From Linnemannia schmuckeri (taxonomy: Eukaryota > Mortierellomycota > Mortierellomycetes > Mortierellales > Mortierellaceae), in assembly GCA_029449235.1 (NCBI GenBank), contig JANATG010000011.1, forward strand, positions 30,001-94,000: a stretch of DNA of 64,000 nucleotides, in the 5' to 3' direction. Below, piece after piece: positions 21,506 through 31,800 of the stretch. Each line of letters starts with the position of its first letter. Position 1 is the stretch's first letter. The translations under genes were made by a program, and so were the position numbers. The notes under the pieces were generated by a model, which saw nothing but the letters and a program-made list of their open reading frames with translations, had not been told where the DNA came from and ran no database searches.

Positions 21506-22310
21506 GGAATAAGATAATATGACATTAGGTGTCAGAATAATATTTTATGAGATAATCTGACTTCAGTCATATTTTTTTCATCTGATGTCAGAATAACTAA
21601 TCTGACATTGATGTCAAAATAGCGTTTTTCTAGCTAATCTGACATGTGCTGTCAAATTATCATTTTCAAGAAAAGTTATTCTGACATGCCATCAATGTCT
21701 GATTATCTGGATATTCTGACATGTAATACTAATATGAAGGGAAATAAACACCATCCATTTCAGCACACCAAATGTCGAGTCTAAGGGTGGGTGGATCCTT
21801 GGAAAGTGTCAAGTGAGTTCAAGTGCCTATTTTTGTCCAAGAGTTCGATTGGCCCTGGGTATCTGTTTCGTTTCGCTATTTCGTTTTTCGCAACTCTGAA
21901 CAGAACGTTTCATTTTTCCTCTTCTAGTAGTTTTTTTCAAGGCCATTTCGTTTCGCAACTTTGAATAGGAGGTTTTCGTTTTACCTCTTTAGTAGAATTT
22001 TTCACGGCCATTTCGACCTTCATAAATAAAAACGAAGTGAAAGGGCGTTTATTGTATGTGGGCGCAGGAGTTAATCTGACTATAAAAAAAGATATTCTGA
22101 CATGTTTCCAAAATTATAATGTCAGAATAACTTTTTACAGGCTGATAATCTGACATTTGTTGTTGTCAGATTAGCTTCCGTCAGGCAAAGATATTCTGAC
22201 AATGGATGTCGGAATATCTGGTTAATCTGACATGCTGTTAGAATATCTGGCTATTCTAATTATAGTGTCAGAATAACTAAACTGACATTATAGTCAGAAT
22301 ATCTTCTTCC
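21506..22310. mobile_element. 805-bp nonautonomous element with arrays of its terminal motif (MULE-like?)
   Basis: A perfect 9-bp direct repeat, GCAGAAAGT, lies at 21497-21505 and 22311-22319. Between them the ends are inverted: GGAATAAGATAATATGAC on the left and, reverse-complemented, GGAAGAAGATATTCTGAC on the right. The inner motif, roughly GATATTCTGACAT, recurs about 23 times with changes and in both orientations, in two clusters (21515-21725 and 22070-22310). The middle holds two tandem copies of a unit of about 64 bp (21887-21950 and 21951-22014, starting TTTCGCAACT). No ORF of note. A 9-bp duplication points to the Mutator/MULE group or a related DDE superfamily. The element would need a transposase from elsewhere. 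Confidence 0.75.
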
Positions 22311-22350
22311 GCAGAAAGTTGAGCTAAATAATAATACTTTTAGTTGATAA

Positions 22351-22398
22351 TAGACAAATTGAGGACTATGAAATTTTCACAGTGTGAGGCAGTGCAGA
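22351..22398 (+). repeat. Left terminal inverted repeat of the Harbinger element
   Basis: 48 bp beginning TAGACAAATTGAGGACTATG, identical to the reverse complement of 24851-24898. Confidence 0.93.
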
Positions 22399-22506
22399 GG
22401 TGTTTTATTTTGCAAAGGTTTACAGTGTCATTCAAAAGAAGAAGGGCTCATCGTATATACTATGTTTATGGGATGCATTCATTCATCCATTCACGCACAC
22501 TTCAAC

Positions 22507-23601
22507 ATGGCCGCATTGGTTGCAATAAACGGGATCCTTATCAACGCCATCGCTCGCGACCTAATTCAGTACGATGACGAGCCCAACACTGAAGATGAGG
22601 ACGACAACGACCCGGATGCCGACAGCATTCCACATACCATCTTTCTTCCCGGTCTTCTGTTTGACTTAAACACCTTGACGCCAAAAAGATGTATCCAACA
22701 GTTCCGTTTCCGACCACGTCATTTACACCTGCTCTGCGACCTCCTTCTACTTCCTGGCTTTGTCAAAACCGAAAAAGGGGATTGCTCTCCTGCCATAGAG
22801 GCTCTGTGCCTTACGCTTTTCCGTCTGTCTAATCCATGCACGCTCAATCGAATGCAGTTAATCTTCCATCGCGATACTGCCGCTCTTTCGAGGATCATTC
22901 GAGCTACAATCTGCTTCTTGTCGACTCGCTGGGCCGATGTTCTTCATTGGGATGTCAACCGTCTCACCAATGCCAAGTTGGAGGAATATTGTGGAGCTGT
23001 CGGCGCCAATGCTGCTCATCGTTCTGTGTTCGGCTTCATTGATGGGACTGTCCGGAAAATCTGCCGACCATCCTTTGCACAAAGATCCATGTACAACGGC
23101 CACAAATGCTTCCATGCTCTGAAGTACCAAGCTGTAGTAGCTCCCGACGGCATCATCATTCACATCAGCAACGCAGTACGAGGGAATGTTCACGACTTAA
23201 CTATTTTCGACGGGTCACGACTACCCGGTCTTCTACAAGAACATGCCTGGTCCCAGGACGGTAGACGGCGACTTGCTCTTTACGGGGACCCTGCTTATAG
23301 ACTTGGCGCTCACATCCTTCGGCCTTACCATTCTCATGTACTGATGCCATCCTGGCAACGAGTTTTCAACAGGAATATGGCCAAGCAACGCGTTGTTGTC
23401 GAATGGGCACTGGGCAAAGTCGTTCGGTATTTTGCAGCAATGGATTTTGCTCCAAATCAAAGAGTCCTTGCTACTCCTTTAGCTCATCACTTCAAAGTAG
23501 CGGTTCTTTTTACCAATCTCCATACATGTTTCTATGGCTCGCAAACAGGAAAACGTTTTCACTTTGATAGTCCAACAGCAGTAGAGTATTTAAGTATTTA
23601 A
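22507..23601 (+). CDS. PIF/Harbinger DDE transposase
   Basis: From ATG 22507 the frame gives 364 residues; ATG 22462 upstream in the same frame would add 15. The catalytic triad of the DDE_Tnp_4 family is visible: Asp in GFIDGTVRKI, Asp in YGDPAYRLGAHILRPY, and Glu in VVVEWALGKV. GNVHDLTIFDGS between the two Asp residues is also typical. An acidic N-terminal stretch (DDEPNTEDEDDNDPD) precedes a helical DNA-binding-like region. The enzyme cuts and joins the element ends, and in this family it usually needs the Myb-like partner for nuclear entry and end binding. That partner gene ends only 14 bp away on the other strand. No stops or frameshifts. Confidence 0.92.
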   Translation: MAALVAINGILINAIARDLIQYDDEPNTEDEDDNDPDADSIPHTIFLPGLLFDLNTLTPKRCIQQFRFRPRHLHLLCDLLLLPGFVKTEKGDCSPAIEALCLTLFRLSNPCTLNRMQLIFHRDTAALSRIIRATICFLSTRWADVLHWDVNRLTNAKLEEYCGAVGANAAHRSVFGFIDGTVRKICRPSFAQRSMYNGHKCFHALKYQAVVAPDGIIIHISNAVRGNVHDLTIFDGSRLPGLLQEHAWSQDGRRRLALYGDPAYRLGAHILRPYHSHVLMPSWQRVFNRNMAKQRVVVEWALGKVVRYFAAMDFAPNQRVLATPLAHHFKVAVLFTNLHTCFYGSQTGKRFHFDSPTAVEYLSI

Positions 23602-23615
23602 AATAAAATAAAGCT

Positions 23616-24686
23616 TTAATTAGTTTTTGGGTCTTTCTTTTGGTGCAGGTCGACAAGTAACTGAGCGAGAAGCTGGTTGGTTGCTGCCTGCTGTCTGTAC
23701 AATTCCATGACCTCCTTGTGCCGATGTTCTTCCGCTTCGCGTTGTCGATCATCTCTCTCTTTTTCTCGGTGCTGTAACTGGACCAATTTCTCTCGTTCCC
23801 ATTCCAGCTGTCGATCCTCCCTATCTCGCTCTCGAGCAACAACACGTGCCTCCTTCTCTCGTTCCAATACCTCTTTTCTCTCAGCAGTTGTTTTCCGAAA
23901 CTCCATTTGTTCCTTCTGCAAAGCTAGCTGTTGAGCCAAAAGATCCGTCTGCCCCTTGACGTGATCCACCGCGTCCTGTTGATGTTTGCTAATGCTTTGC
24001 AGTGTGAAGCGTCGTTTGCTGTACTTGGTGGATGTCGCGACGGATGTAGAACTAGACTCTGAGTCGGAGCCTCCGCCATTGCGTGTCCTAACAGAAAGAG
24101 ACTCTGCTGAATCAAGAAGAAGTTGACCTAGGCGCCTGTCTTCTGCTTGAGCCTCCAACTGTCGGGTCCTCTCCTGTCTGGCGTCTGCCACGGCTTCTGC
24201 TCCGGCTGTCTTGATGGCATTGAGCTCTTTCATCAGACGACGTCGTTCTGTCTCTTGAGGGGCAATGCCGGTCGCGGTCAGCAAGGAAGCCTCATAAGCT
24301 TTCTGCTCGTTGAAGAGTCGATCCCAAGCAAGCTTGCATGACCGAATCTTGACGTTGGTGAAAAAAGGTGATGTAGGGCGCTCGACTCTGTCTGTTTCGT
24401 GAAGATAATCAACAAGCTTGTTCCAGGCGTCTGTTCCGCTTCCATGAGGGGCCACAAACGGACGATGCAGAGCCAGTCCTCGGAGAAGAATCAACTCTTG
24501 AATGGACTCTTTGCGAAAGTCAAAACGAGTAGCAGGCACAGCAAGTGGTGGGGTAAGCGATGTGGCAAGCGGTGGCGCGTTAGGTGGAGCATCAGCTGGT
24601 GTAGGTGGCCGTGCAACAGCTGAAGAAGTGGGAGGTTCATCTGCAGGAGTGGGAGGGAGGGAAGAAATAGCCGATGAGGCGTTCAT
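23616..24686 (-). CDS. Myb/SANT-like partner protein of the Harbinger transposase
   Basis: The minus-strand frame of 356 residues starts at ATG 24686 and stops at 23616. A Pro/Thr/Ala-rich N-terminus (1-60) is followed by a trihelix Myb/SANT-like region (about 60-140; W in GTDAWNKLVDYL, then FFTNVKIRSCKLAWDRL). A Ser-rich link follows (about 205-225). The C-terminal 130 residues are a long charged coiled coil rich in E, R and Q. By analogy with other Harbinger elements it binds the terminal repeats and recruits the transposase. Confident as the element's second gene; the DNA-binding role is from the family. Confidence 0.82.
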   Translation of the reverse strand: MNASSAISSLPPTPADEPPTSSAVARPPTPADAPPNAPPLATSLTPPLAVPATRFDFRKESIQELILLRGLALHRPFVAPHGSGTDAWNKLVDYLHETDRVERPTSPFFTNVKIRSCKLAWDRLFNEQKAYEASLLTATGIAPQETERRRLMKELNAIKTAGAEAVADARQERTRQLEAQAEDRRLGQLLLDSAESLSVRTRNGGGSDSESSSTSVATSTKYSKRRFTLQSISKHQQDAVDHVKGQTDLLAQQLALQKEQMEFRKTTAERKEVLEREKEARVVARERDREDRQLEWEREKLVQLQHREKERDDRQREAEEHRHKEVMELYRQQAATNQLLAQLLVDLHQKKDPKTN

Positions 24687-24850
24687 TGTTTTAGCAAGGT
24701 GAAGTGTGTTGTTGTTTTTTAAGAGAAGAGGTGGAATCGAGCCTTATGAACATTTGAGGCCATCTTCACAGCTTATGAACATTTCTGTGAAAATTTCACT
24801 GAAATGTTCATAGTGGCTTAGCTCAACCTCCCTATCTGAAAATCATGTGA

Positions 24851-24898
24851 TCTGCACTGCCTCACACTGTGAAAATTTCATAGTCCTCAATTTGTCTA
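24851..24898 (-). repeat. Right terminal inverted repeat of the Harbinger element
   Basis: Perfect inverted match to 22351-22398; ends TTTGTCTA. Confidence 0.93.
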
Positions 24899-24987
24899 AT
24901 ATCTTGTTAGTTGAACAAAACTAAGCCACGGTTAGAATCACTAGTCGCAAGGAAAAGAAAAGGAGGCAAAAATGTACCGCGATTGTG

Positions 24988-25058
24988 GGGGGTGTCCGGG
25001 ACTCGAACCCGGGCCCCTTTGACCCGAACAAAGGATTATACCCCTTAACCAACACCCC
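24988..25058 (-). tRNA. tRNA-Pro (CGG)
   Basis: The minus strand folds as a 71-nt tRNA. The acceptor GGGGTGT pairs with ACACCCC and is followed by discriminator C. The D-arm resembles eukaryotic tRNA-Pro (TTGGTTAAGGGGTATAAT). The anticodon arm is CTTTG-TTCGGGT-CAAAG with anticodon CGG, and the T-arm is CCGGGTTCGAGTCCCGG. The variable loop has only 4 nt, slightly short. It lies 90 bp beyond the Harbinger element. Confidence 0.88.
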
Positions 25059-25190
25059 TGGCGAATACGCTTTGCTGTTTTTTTCGCCAACAGCCTAAAA
25101 GTCAGAACTCAACCTCATGCTCATGTGCTCTTCGTCACGTGGTTTGTGGTCCTTAGGTGAGTTGATCGAATCCGAGTTGAAACACTTCTT

Positions 25191-25267
25191 TTCGCCACCC
25201 CCAAGAGCATGTTGACTGAGTGGTCCTCAGCCTTCAAGACCCCACAATCCATTGCCAAGACCGTCCT
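25191..25267 (+). pseudogene. Fragment of the LINE C-terminal coding region
   Basis: About 77 bp translate to TPKSMLTEWSSAFKTP plus QSIAKTVLH and match, with few changes, the LINE remnant at 19191-19260. Nothing else of the element is nearby. It is an isolated scrap left by deletion or a very short insertion. Confidence 0.7.
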
Positions 25268-25275
25268 TCACACTA

Positions 25276-26574
25276 GAGGTGTACCCGATGCGAAGTCCTG
25301 GGAGCGCCTCTTCTTTTTTTAGTAACTCAGAAACGGGTTCTGAGTTATTAAAAAACCCTGAAAACCCCTAAAAAACTCCTAAAAAAACCCTTAAAAACCC
25401 CTAAAAGATCCCAAGGCACCGGTGAGTGATACGCGTAAGAGGGTCAAGCGTTTTCATGGCGCCAGGGCATGCAACTTCCCCTTTGATCGGCCAGGTTTGA
25501 GCAGGCTATGACAGCATTGTGATTAGTTTAGTGTTTTTTTTTTTTCTTTTTCCTCTCGTATAAAGAAAAGCTCGGCACACTGAAAACCGAAAGAAGAATG
25601 AGGCTCCTTTTTTGGGGTTTACGACCGCCTCTATTGTTCGCTTGGTTATTTGACCCAGCAGACCTCTCTTCGTGAGGACCTTTGCTACGCGAAGGGGAAG
25701 CCGAATCTAGCCTACATAAAGTGTGCCGAAAGAGAGACTATTCGTTTTCTCATTCATTTCTTTTCATTTTTGGTGCATTTTCTACAGATATAATAGGCTT
25801 GACTCCCGAGAATCGTGGCCAGTGCGCTTTCATGTTATTTCCCTCGTGGCTCAAATTTAGAAAGGGAAGAAAAACACAATTTGGTGCTTGTAAGTTGGAT
25901 ATACACACCAAGAACAAAAAATAAACTCATTGTGTGGCCAGTGTACTCGGAACAGGAGAGTATGACCTCCAAGTACAACAAAGAAATAAAACGAAAAGAA
26001 AAAAGAAGCCATTTGTCGCAGACAACGCAGACTCGCGCGTCAAAGGAAGAACAGTCGGTTTGGTGCAAGCCACCGACTCAACTATTCTCATTCTCATTTA
26101 ACATAAAAGACAGTAGATGTAGTTCGTTATAGATTCTTCTCGAAATACACCTTTCATTATCATCCCTTCCCACTCCCATCCGCAACCCTTCCATACCATT
26201 CTGCTCATCAGACCAAACCCTGATATAATCCGCTCCCAACATTCGACTTCGATCCACAACACCATTGTGTGACAGAGCACCCGGAAGCCAAAAAAAAAAA
26301 AAAAAAAAAAAAAAACAGCATGCACATCGAAGAACGGGAAAGAAAGTGAAGAAGTGAAAGAAAAGAAAATCAAAAAAAGGAAGAAAGAAAGAAAAGAAAT
26401 CAAAAAAAGAAAGGAAGAAAAGAAAGAAAGAAAGAAAAGAAAGAATAGGCCGATGTGTAGCCTGTGCACTCGGATGAAAAAAAAAAAAAAACGGCCAGTC
26501 GTTTATGCTCTGACACGATCATCAAAGTATGAAAACGAATGAAAAATAAGCATTTACACAGCCAGCTCGCCAAG
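25276..26574. other. Intergenic with hairpin and A/C-rich minisatellite, no gene seen
   Basis: Contains a perfect 10-bp hairpin (25323-25332 with 25338-25347, loop ACGGG). A degenerate minisatellite of A-runs and CCCCT follows (25349-25408). Further on are a TATA-like CGTATAAAG near 25558, an A-tract at 26290-26314 and a GAAA-rich purine stretch (26335-26445). No convincing ORF. Confidence 0.45.
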
Positions 26575-26745
26575 ATTTTTTTTTGTACGCAATTTTTTTT
26601 CCATAGTAAAAAGTCCAAGGAAGGCATTTGAGAGTGAAAGGAGACTGCATACCAAACTCTTTCAAGCGCCATCAATCGTAATCCGTTCTACAACGTGGCT
26701 CTACGCAACAATTGCCGCTGCTCTTCATGGCTGTAACGGAAGACT
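26575..26745 (-). mobile_element. 5'-truncated LINE 3' end (UTR and tail only)
   Basis: The minus strand matches the 3' UTR of the LINE remnant at 19624-19775: the blocks GCGGCAATTGTTGCG, GAAAGAGTTTGGTATG and GGACTTTTTACT are shared in order. It ends in an A-run (T-run on the plus strand, 26575-26584). Only about 160 bp of element are present, typical of abortive LINE insertion. Confidence 0.65.
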
Positions 26746-28822
26746 TCTCACAGCCTCAACGGAAGACAAAAAAAACAAAAAAAAGGGCTGAAATGGTGAT
26801 TGCAGTTACCCTTAACTAAAACAAAATATTACCGATATTCCGTGCGGAGTAGGTGTCTGGGTTTAATGCCCGGGTTGACCGTTACTTTCTTCTGGAAGAC
26901 CTCAATTTTTTTAAGAGTGGAGAGAGATGCCAAGTTTTTTTAAGCCTAGAGAGAGAAGAGAACAGAAGAGAGAAGAGAGAAGAGAAGAAGAGAGAAGAGA
27001 GAAGAGAAGAGTTGTGCACAGCGCAAACATATTAAAAATAAGGACATTAAAGATTGTAGAAATAATTGGTGCAATCATGCAAACAAGTATAAAAAAATTG
27101 AAGAGCAAGGATTGAAGTTATGGAAAGAAATAGATCGATCGTGCTACAAAAATCGCGTTTTTTACAATCATGCATCCGAAGTGTCGTTGGCTCATGATCG
27201 AGGCATTGGAAAGACACAAATTGCACCACAAGAATCGTTTTATTTTTTCATTTGACAAAATAAATAAAGATGAGATCTTTTTCAACACCCCTGGGTCATC
27301 CCCGAGGATGAACCACATCAAAAGCAGATATGTTTTATCTCTCACGCAAAAGAGTATCATGCAAGTGGTTTATTTCCTTGGCCGAAAATCTAGACACACC
27401 TCAAAAAAAAATGAAGATAAGCGCTCATGGACTTGATTGATTGTATGTTTGTCCATCGCGTTTTATCACATCTAGGGCTCGGCTGGGCTTTTCATTTAAC
27501 TACTTCGACGCGGATGTGTAGGTCTATCTGATTTTTACAATCAAATAAAGTAAAATCTAATAATCCGAAAAGGTAGTAGGTTTGATTAGCACTCAAGTTC
27601 ATCATGATCCTTTTACCTTCATCGAACGTGGAGCAAAGCGTGTTGTTATAAGCCCCCTTGTATCTACATTTCATATTCTGGAAGTGTGATCCCAGTGTTT
27701 CCCACCCAAGGGTGAGACGGTAACGATTAAATGTACGCGCTGTCTTTTTCTTTGTAGTCGAGTCGTCCGCAGAGTCTAGATCAAGATCAAGCAAAAAAAA
27801 AAACGCCACCAACTCGCTTCTTTGTCTCACTTTGCTAAAGACCCTTTATTTTTTCTTAGTGTGTGAAATGATACGAGCTAGCAGATGAGCCAAGATGATA
27901 GAAGAGTGAGGCAGAAGGGCGGGGGAGCATGAGGAGGATAGTGCAAATGTTTATGCATGTGCGCCATGTGCGTTGCTACTACTACGAGAGAACAGCAATG
28001 AAAGAAAATGAGAATCGGGCCATGCATTGCTGCTAAAAGTCGCCCTTTAAAAGGAAGAACCAATCAGCGTTCAATATAGGATGTCTGTTTTCATGAAAAG
28101 GGAAAGGGAAAAAAAGGGTGTTAACTGAGGGTGTGTGTGAACGAAGATTTTGTGCCATGTGTCCGACGTGTGTTAAACATGCCCACACTCGAGGTAATGG
28201 ATTGATTGATTGATCGTTGAACAAGCCTAGTAGTTGACAGTTCGTGGCGATTGGTTTAGAAAGAAACAAGAAGAACGGAGAACGAAGACGGAGGCAGAAG
28301 GGAGTAGTTTTGTTGTTTGCTGTTGTTAATCGCTGTCGTCCGCAATGAATGGTGATAATTTTTCGTCTTGCCATGCGCTATTTATTTTCCTTGTGTTTTG
28401 TTTCTTCTCTCGTCTCCCTTCTCTATTTTTCCTTCCCGTCGTCTCCTCTTCTTCTCCTCAACTTTCTTACCCTTCCTCCTCCTCTTCTTCGTCGTCTTCT
28501 TTCCTCGTTGTCTACTCTCCATCAAAATAACCCTACCCGCCTTCTCGTCCACACACTTTTCCTTCGTCACCGCAATCCTTCCTCATTCCTTACTCTTCAC
28601 TACACACTCTCCCTCACTTCTGTTGTTTCGACACTCACTCACACACTCATACTTTTATTCGTCCTCATCATTCCACTCCACTCCACTTTGCTCCTACTCA
28701 CTCTCTCTCACTCACACGCACACATACTCTCTCTCTCTGTCACAACAACAATAAGAACAACAACAATAACACACGGAAACAGAAGGAGCACTTAGCCACA
28801 ACAAAACTATATAAGAGACGAG
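26746..28822. other. Intergenic, 2 kb, no supported gene
   Basis: Mostly AT-rich with a GAGAAGAGA purine repeat (26943-27010). A minus-strand frame at 27492-27830 (112 codons) has mixed composition but no start context, homology or splice partner I can support. The last 450 bp (28370-28800) are pyrimidine-rich with CA/CT repeats, as in promoters of other genes in this window, and serve the FNIP gene that follows. Confidence 0.4.
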
Positions 28823-31800
28823 ATGCTAAAGTTCTTTACAAAGGGGTTCTCCGCAAAAGACCTCGAGGACAAGCACACACGCGAGTTGCTCGAGCAGGAA
28901 TGGCAAGTTCTCTTTTTTTTTTTTCCTTTTTTTTATGAACACACACGCAGCACATTCAACTCTTGACTACCCTGTCGACCCACCCGCTCGCCCTCAACCC
29001 CTATACAATAACTACTGTCATCTTCATTTGATCAACAAAAAACAGCCGACAACAAAATAAAATAAAGAATTAAGACGACGAGAAAGGATGATCTACGATC
29101 GTGCGATCGAGTTCGTATACAACAGTCAGACTGGAAGCACAACGACAACGATAACGACAAGGACGGCAAAGTCCAGGGTAACACTAGTTCACTAGTCCAT
29201 CTTTGGAAGCAAATAACTCAGTATTAAGAACAACAATAATATTGTATATCTATGCCCTTCACCCTCTCTTCATCCGTCCTTCCTTCCTTCCTTCCTCTCC
29301 ATCTTCCTCTTCTGCTCGCCCTATCGTCTTCGTTTCCCTGCTCACAGCTCATTTTCTTTTTCTTTTCTCCTTCTCTTTCTATCACTTGTTAAAATGTTTA
29401 CAGATCCAATTGAACCATGGACCTTTTATATCTAACCTGTTTCCTTTCTTTCATCTTACTTCATTCTCGGATGTATCCATGGCAATTGACACAGCTGGAA
29501 CTTGCCGTCGTTTGGCACAAACGAGATCCGGGTGTTGATGTGTCAGGAGGTCAGCGCAATTCATGATGTCGTCCTTTTTGACAGCCAGCAAGTCTCGGGC
29601 TCTGACTACAACCCATTAGAATCACCCAGTCCGTCGCCTGCCAAGAGCTCCTTCAAGAGCAGCAGCATGAACAGTCTCTTTGGCTCTCTCCGGAGCGACC
29701 GTTCCCTCCCCATCAACCTCACCGGCAGCCAAACCGTCCCTGTCCGCCGTACAACAAAGCTCGTAAGAAACAATATATATATATTCACCATTTTCCTTTC
29801 TATTCAACAAACAAGCAAACGCCATCTTCTTCATGACCATGGACAATGGATGGATTGGATTAAAAACGATTCTTATGTTCAATGGCTACAAGAGATTGGA
29901 AAAAGGTGGAAACATACATACATAACACATGCATTGGGTCGCATCTATCGTTGTTGTATCCTTTCCATGCAAATGTTCCTTGAATGACGCCAGATCACGT
30001 CGCAGAGGGAGCAACGACGAGCTTATATGGCGGACTTTTTTTTTATTTTTTTTTTTCAACGATATGGACTATCCCCATCGCCGTCGTTGTTTTGTTCGCC
30101 TGCTTAAACGTACCCCTAGCTTACTTACCGCCTTTGTTTTTTGTTGCTTTATAGATCCCATCCATCATCCCAAAGCTCATGTTCGGCACAACCCCTCTAG
30201 CCTACAAGGGCTCAACGACAAAGATCCACCTCCTAAACGAGCCCGCCCAGATTATGATGACAAAGACCTTCAGCATACACCCAACCGATGTCATGGCCTA
30301 CACCGTCGCATCCACTCGGAGAGGCTCCTTCTCGTCCAACAATAGCGCAAATACTACAACTGCAGAGGTGAACTACATGTCTACCATCAGCGGCCACGGC
30401 GACTACAGATCGCACCCTCGTGCTTCACGACCCATGACAGCCTTTATACCCGAGTCCGCTTACACTCGAGACCGGGACCGAGACGAGAGCAGGAGCGGAA
30501 ACATTTCATCCTCACTACCTAATACCTCTCATATCCGGACAAGGTCCTCACGGCCAGGGTTTGACATACGTAGGCTAAGGCGGGCCAGTCAAACCAGCAT
30601 GGAGAACGGCACCTTTAACCCCACTCCCCTCCCCAGCTCCTTTTCGCACCTCGACAGTCTTGGCAACGCCAAGGTATGTTATGTTGCCTTCCTCGTGGTC
30701 CCACCAACGCCTTGGCTGCCTAATCTAAAGATCAGAGAACTTATCTTTGTACGTTGCCTCATTCCATTGACTTTTTCTAGCCATATCTCACTCAAGCGGC
30801 GCGGTCTAAATCATTTTCGATCGCAGTTTTCATTGAGGTCAACGACAACACTCGGTTGCGAGAATTTGTGTTTTCGCATTTCGCTCTGATCGAAACACGC
30901 CTGCACCACCTCCAGGCATTATGTCTGGAGCTATTACTCCCTGTCTGCCGCCGAATGATGAACGCAGTATGTACCAATAGAGGACGATTCCCAGCACCCA
31001 TTTCAGAAATATATGTAAACATATGTGATCTCTTCAACGCAGCGCTAATATCTGCAAATTTTGTTCAACTATGTAGAAAGCGGGATTATCAGGAAACGGG
31101 ACTGTCAGATCAATACCGGACCTGGCGAGACTTTCCTTTCAGCAGGACCCAAGACTTCAGGAAGCAGTGGCCCGACTCCAGCAGGCAATCTACCAGCTCT
31201 ACAGCGCGCCACGGATACAGGTACGCCTGGGATGTTGCGCAAAAAAATCAAAAAGGAGGTATTCTCAACAGCCGTGCATCTCATACGTACGATCTTCAAT
31301 TGGCGCAAGTATGCTAACAGCGTTTTACAAACTTTGTTCTTACACCTGCAATAGTCGCCTCTGTGGCTCAACATTAACACATACCCAAGCAAACGATCAG
31401 CTTACTCGTCCTCGTTCATGGGAGAGCTCACTTTTCTGATGGAGGAAAGTCCCGCGTCGAGTCAACTGGTGTCGGAAGTCATTACGGCAGTGTTGAGCCA
31501 CCACATGTCCTGGGTTCCTACGGTAGCCCCTACTGACCAGGCACTAGTAAGAGTAAGGACCCCATTGCCGAATTTGCCAGATGTTAAGGAAAAGTTGCAG
31601 CGAACGATCAAACAGGCATGCTGATATTTCTATAATTTTTTTTGAACGTCTATCAGGCCAATCCTCAAGGAGCATACGACCCACTCTGGGCCCAGCTGAG
31701 CGATCTATACGGAAACATTGGGACGTCTTCTAGGATCAGCAGGACCATAGTGGTGGGCTCGAACGGTAGCTTTGTCCGGCGGTTACTGTTCATCCTAAGC

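Larger units (their letters stand above)
22351..24898. mobile_element. Intact PIF/Harbinger DNA transposon
   Basis: Perfect 48-bp terminal inverted repeats occupy 22351-22398 and 24851-24898. The outermost T or A may belong to a 3-bp AAT target duplication (left 22349-22351, right 24898-24900). Two convergent intact genes lie inside: a DDE transposase and a Myb/SANT-like protein, the standard PIF/Harbinger pair. Perfect repeats and open frames imply recent movement. Near the right end, short direct and inverted copies of CTTATGAACATTT (24742-24812) may be internal binding sites. Confidence 0.9.

Noticed and set aside
21506..22310. CRISPR array
   Set aside because: The repeats are short, degenerate, in both orientations and unevenly spaced, inside a fungal transposon; CRISPR arrays are prokaryotic and have regular direct repeats.
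27492..27830. Minus-strand frame of 112 codons as a gene
   Set aside because: No recognisable domain, no start context, no neighbouring exon; composition alone is not enough.
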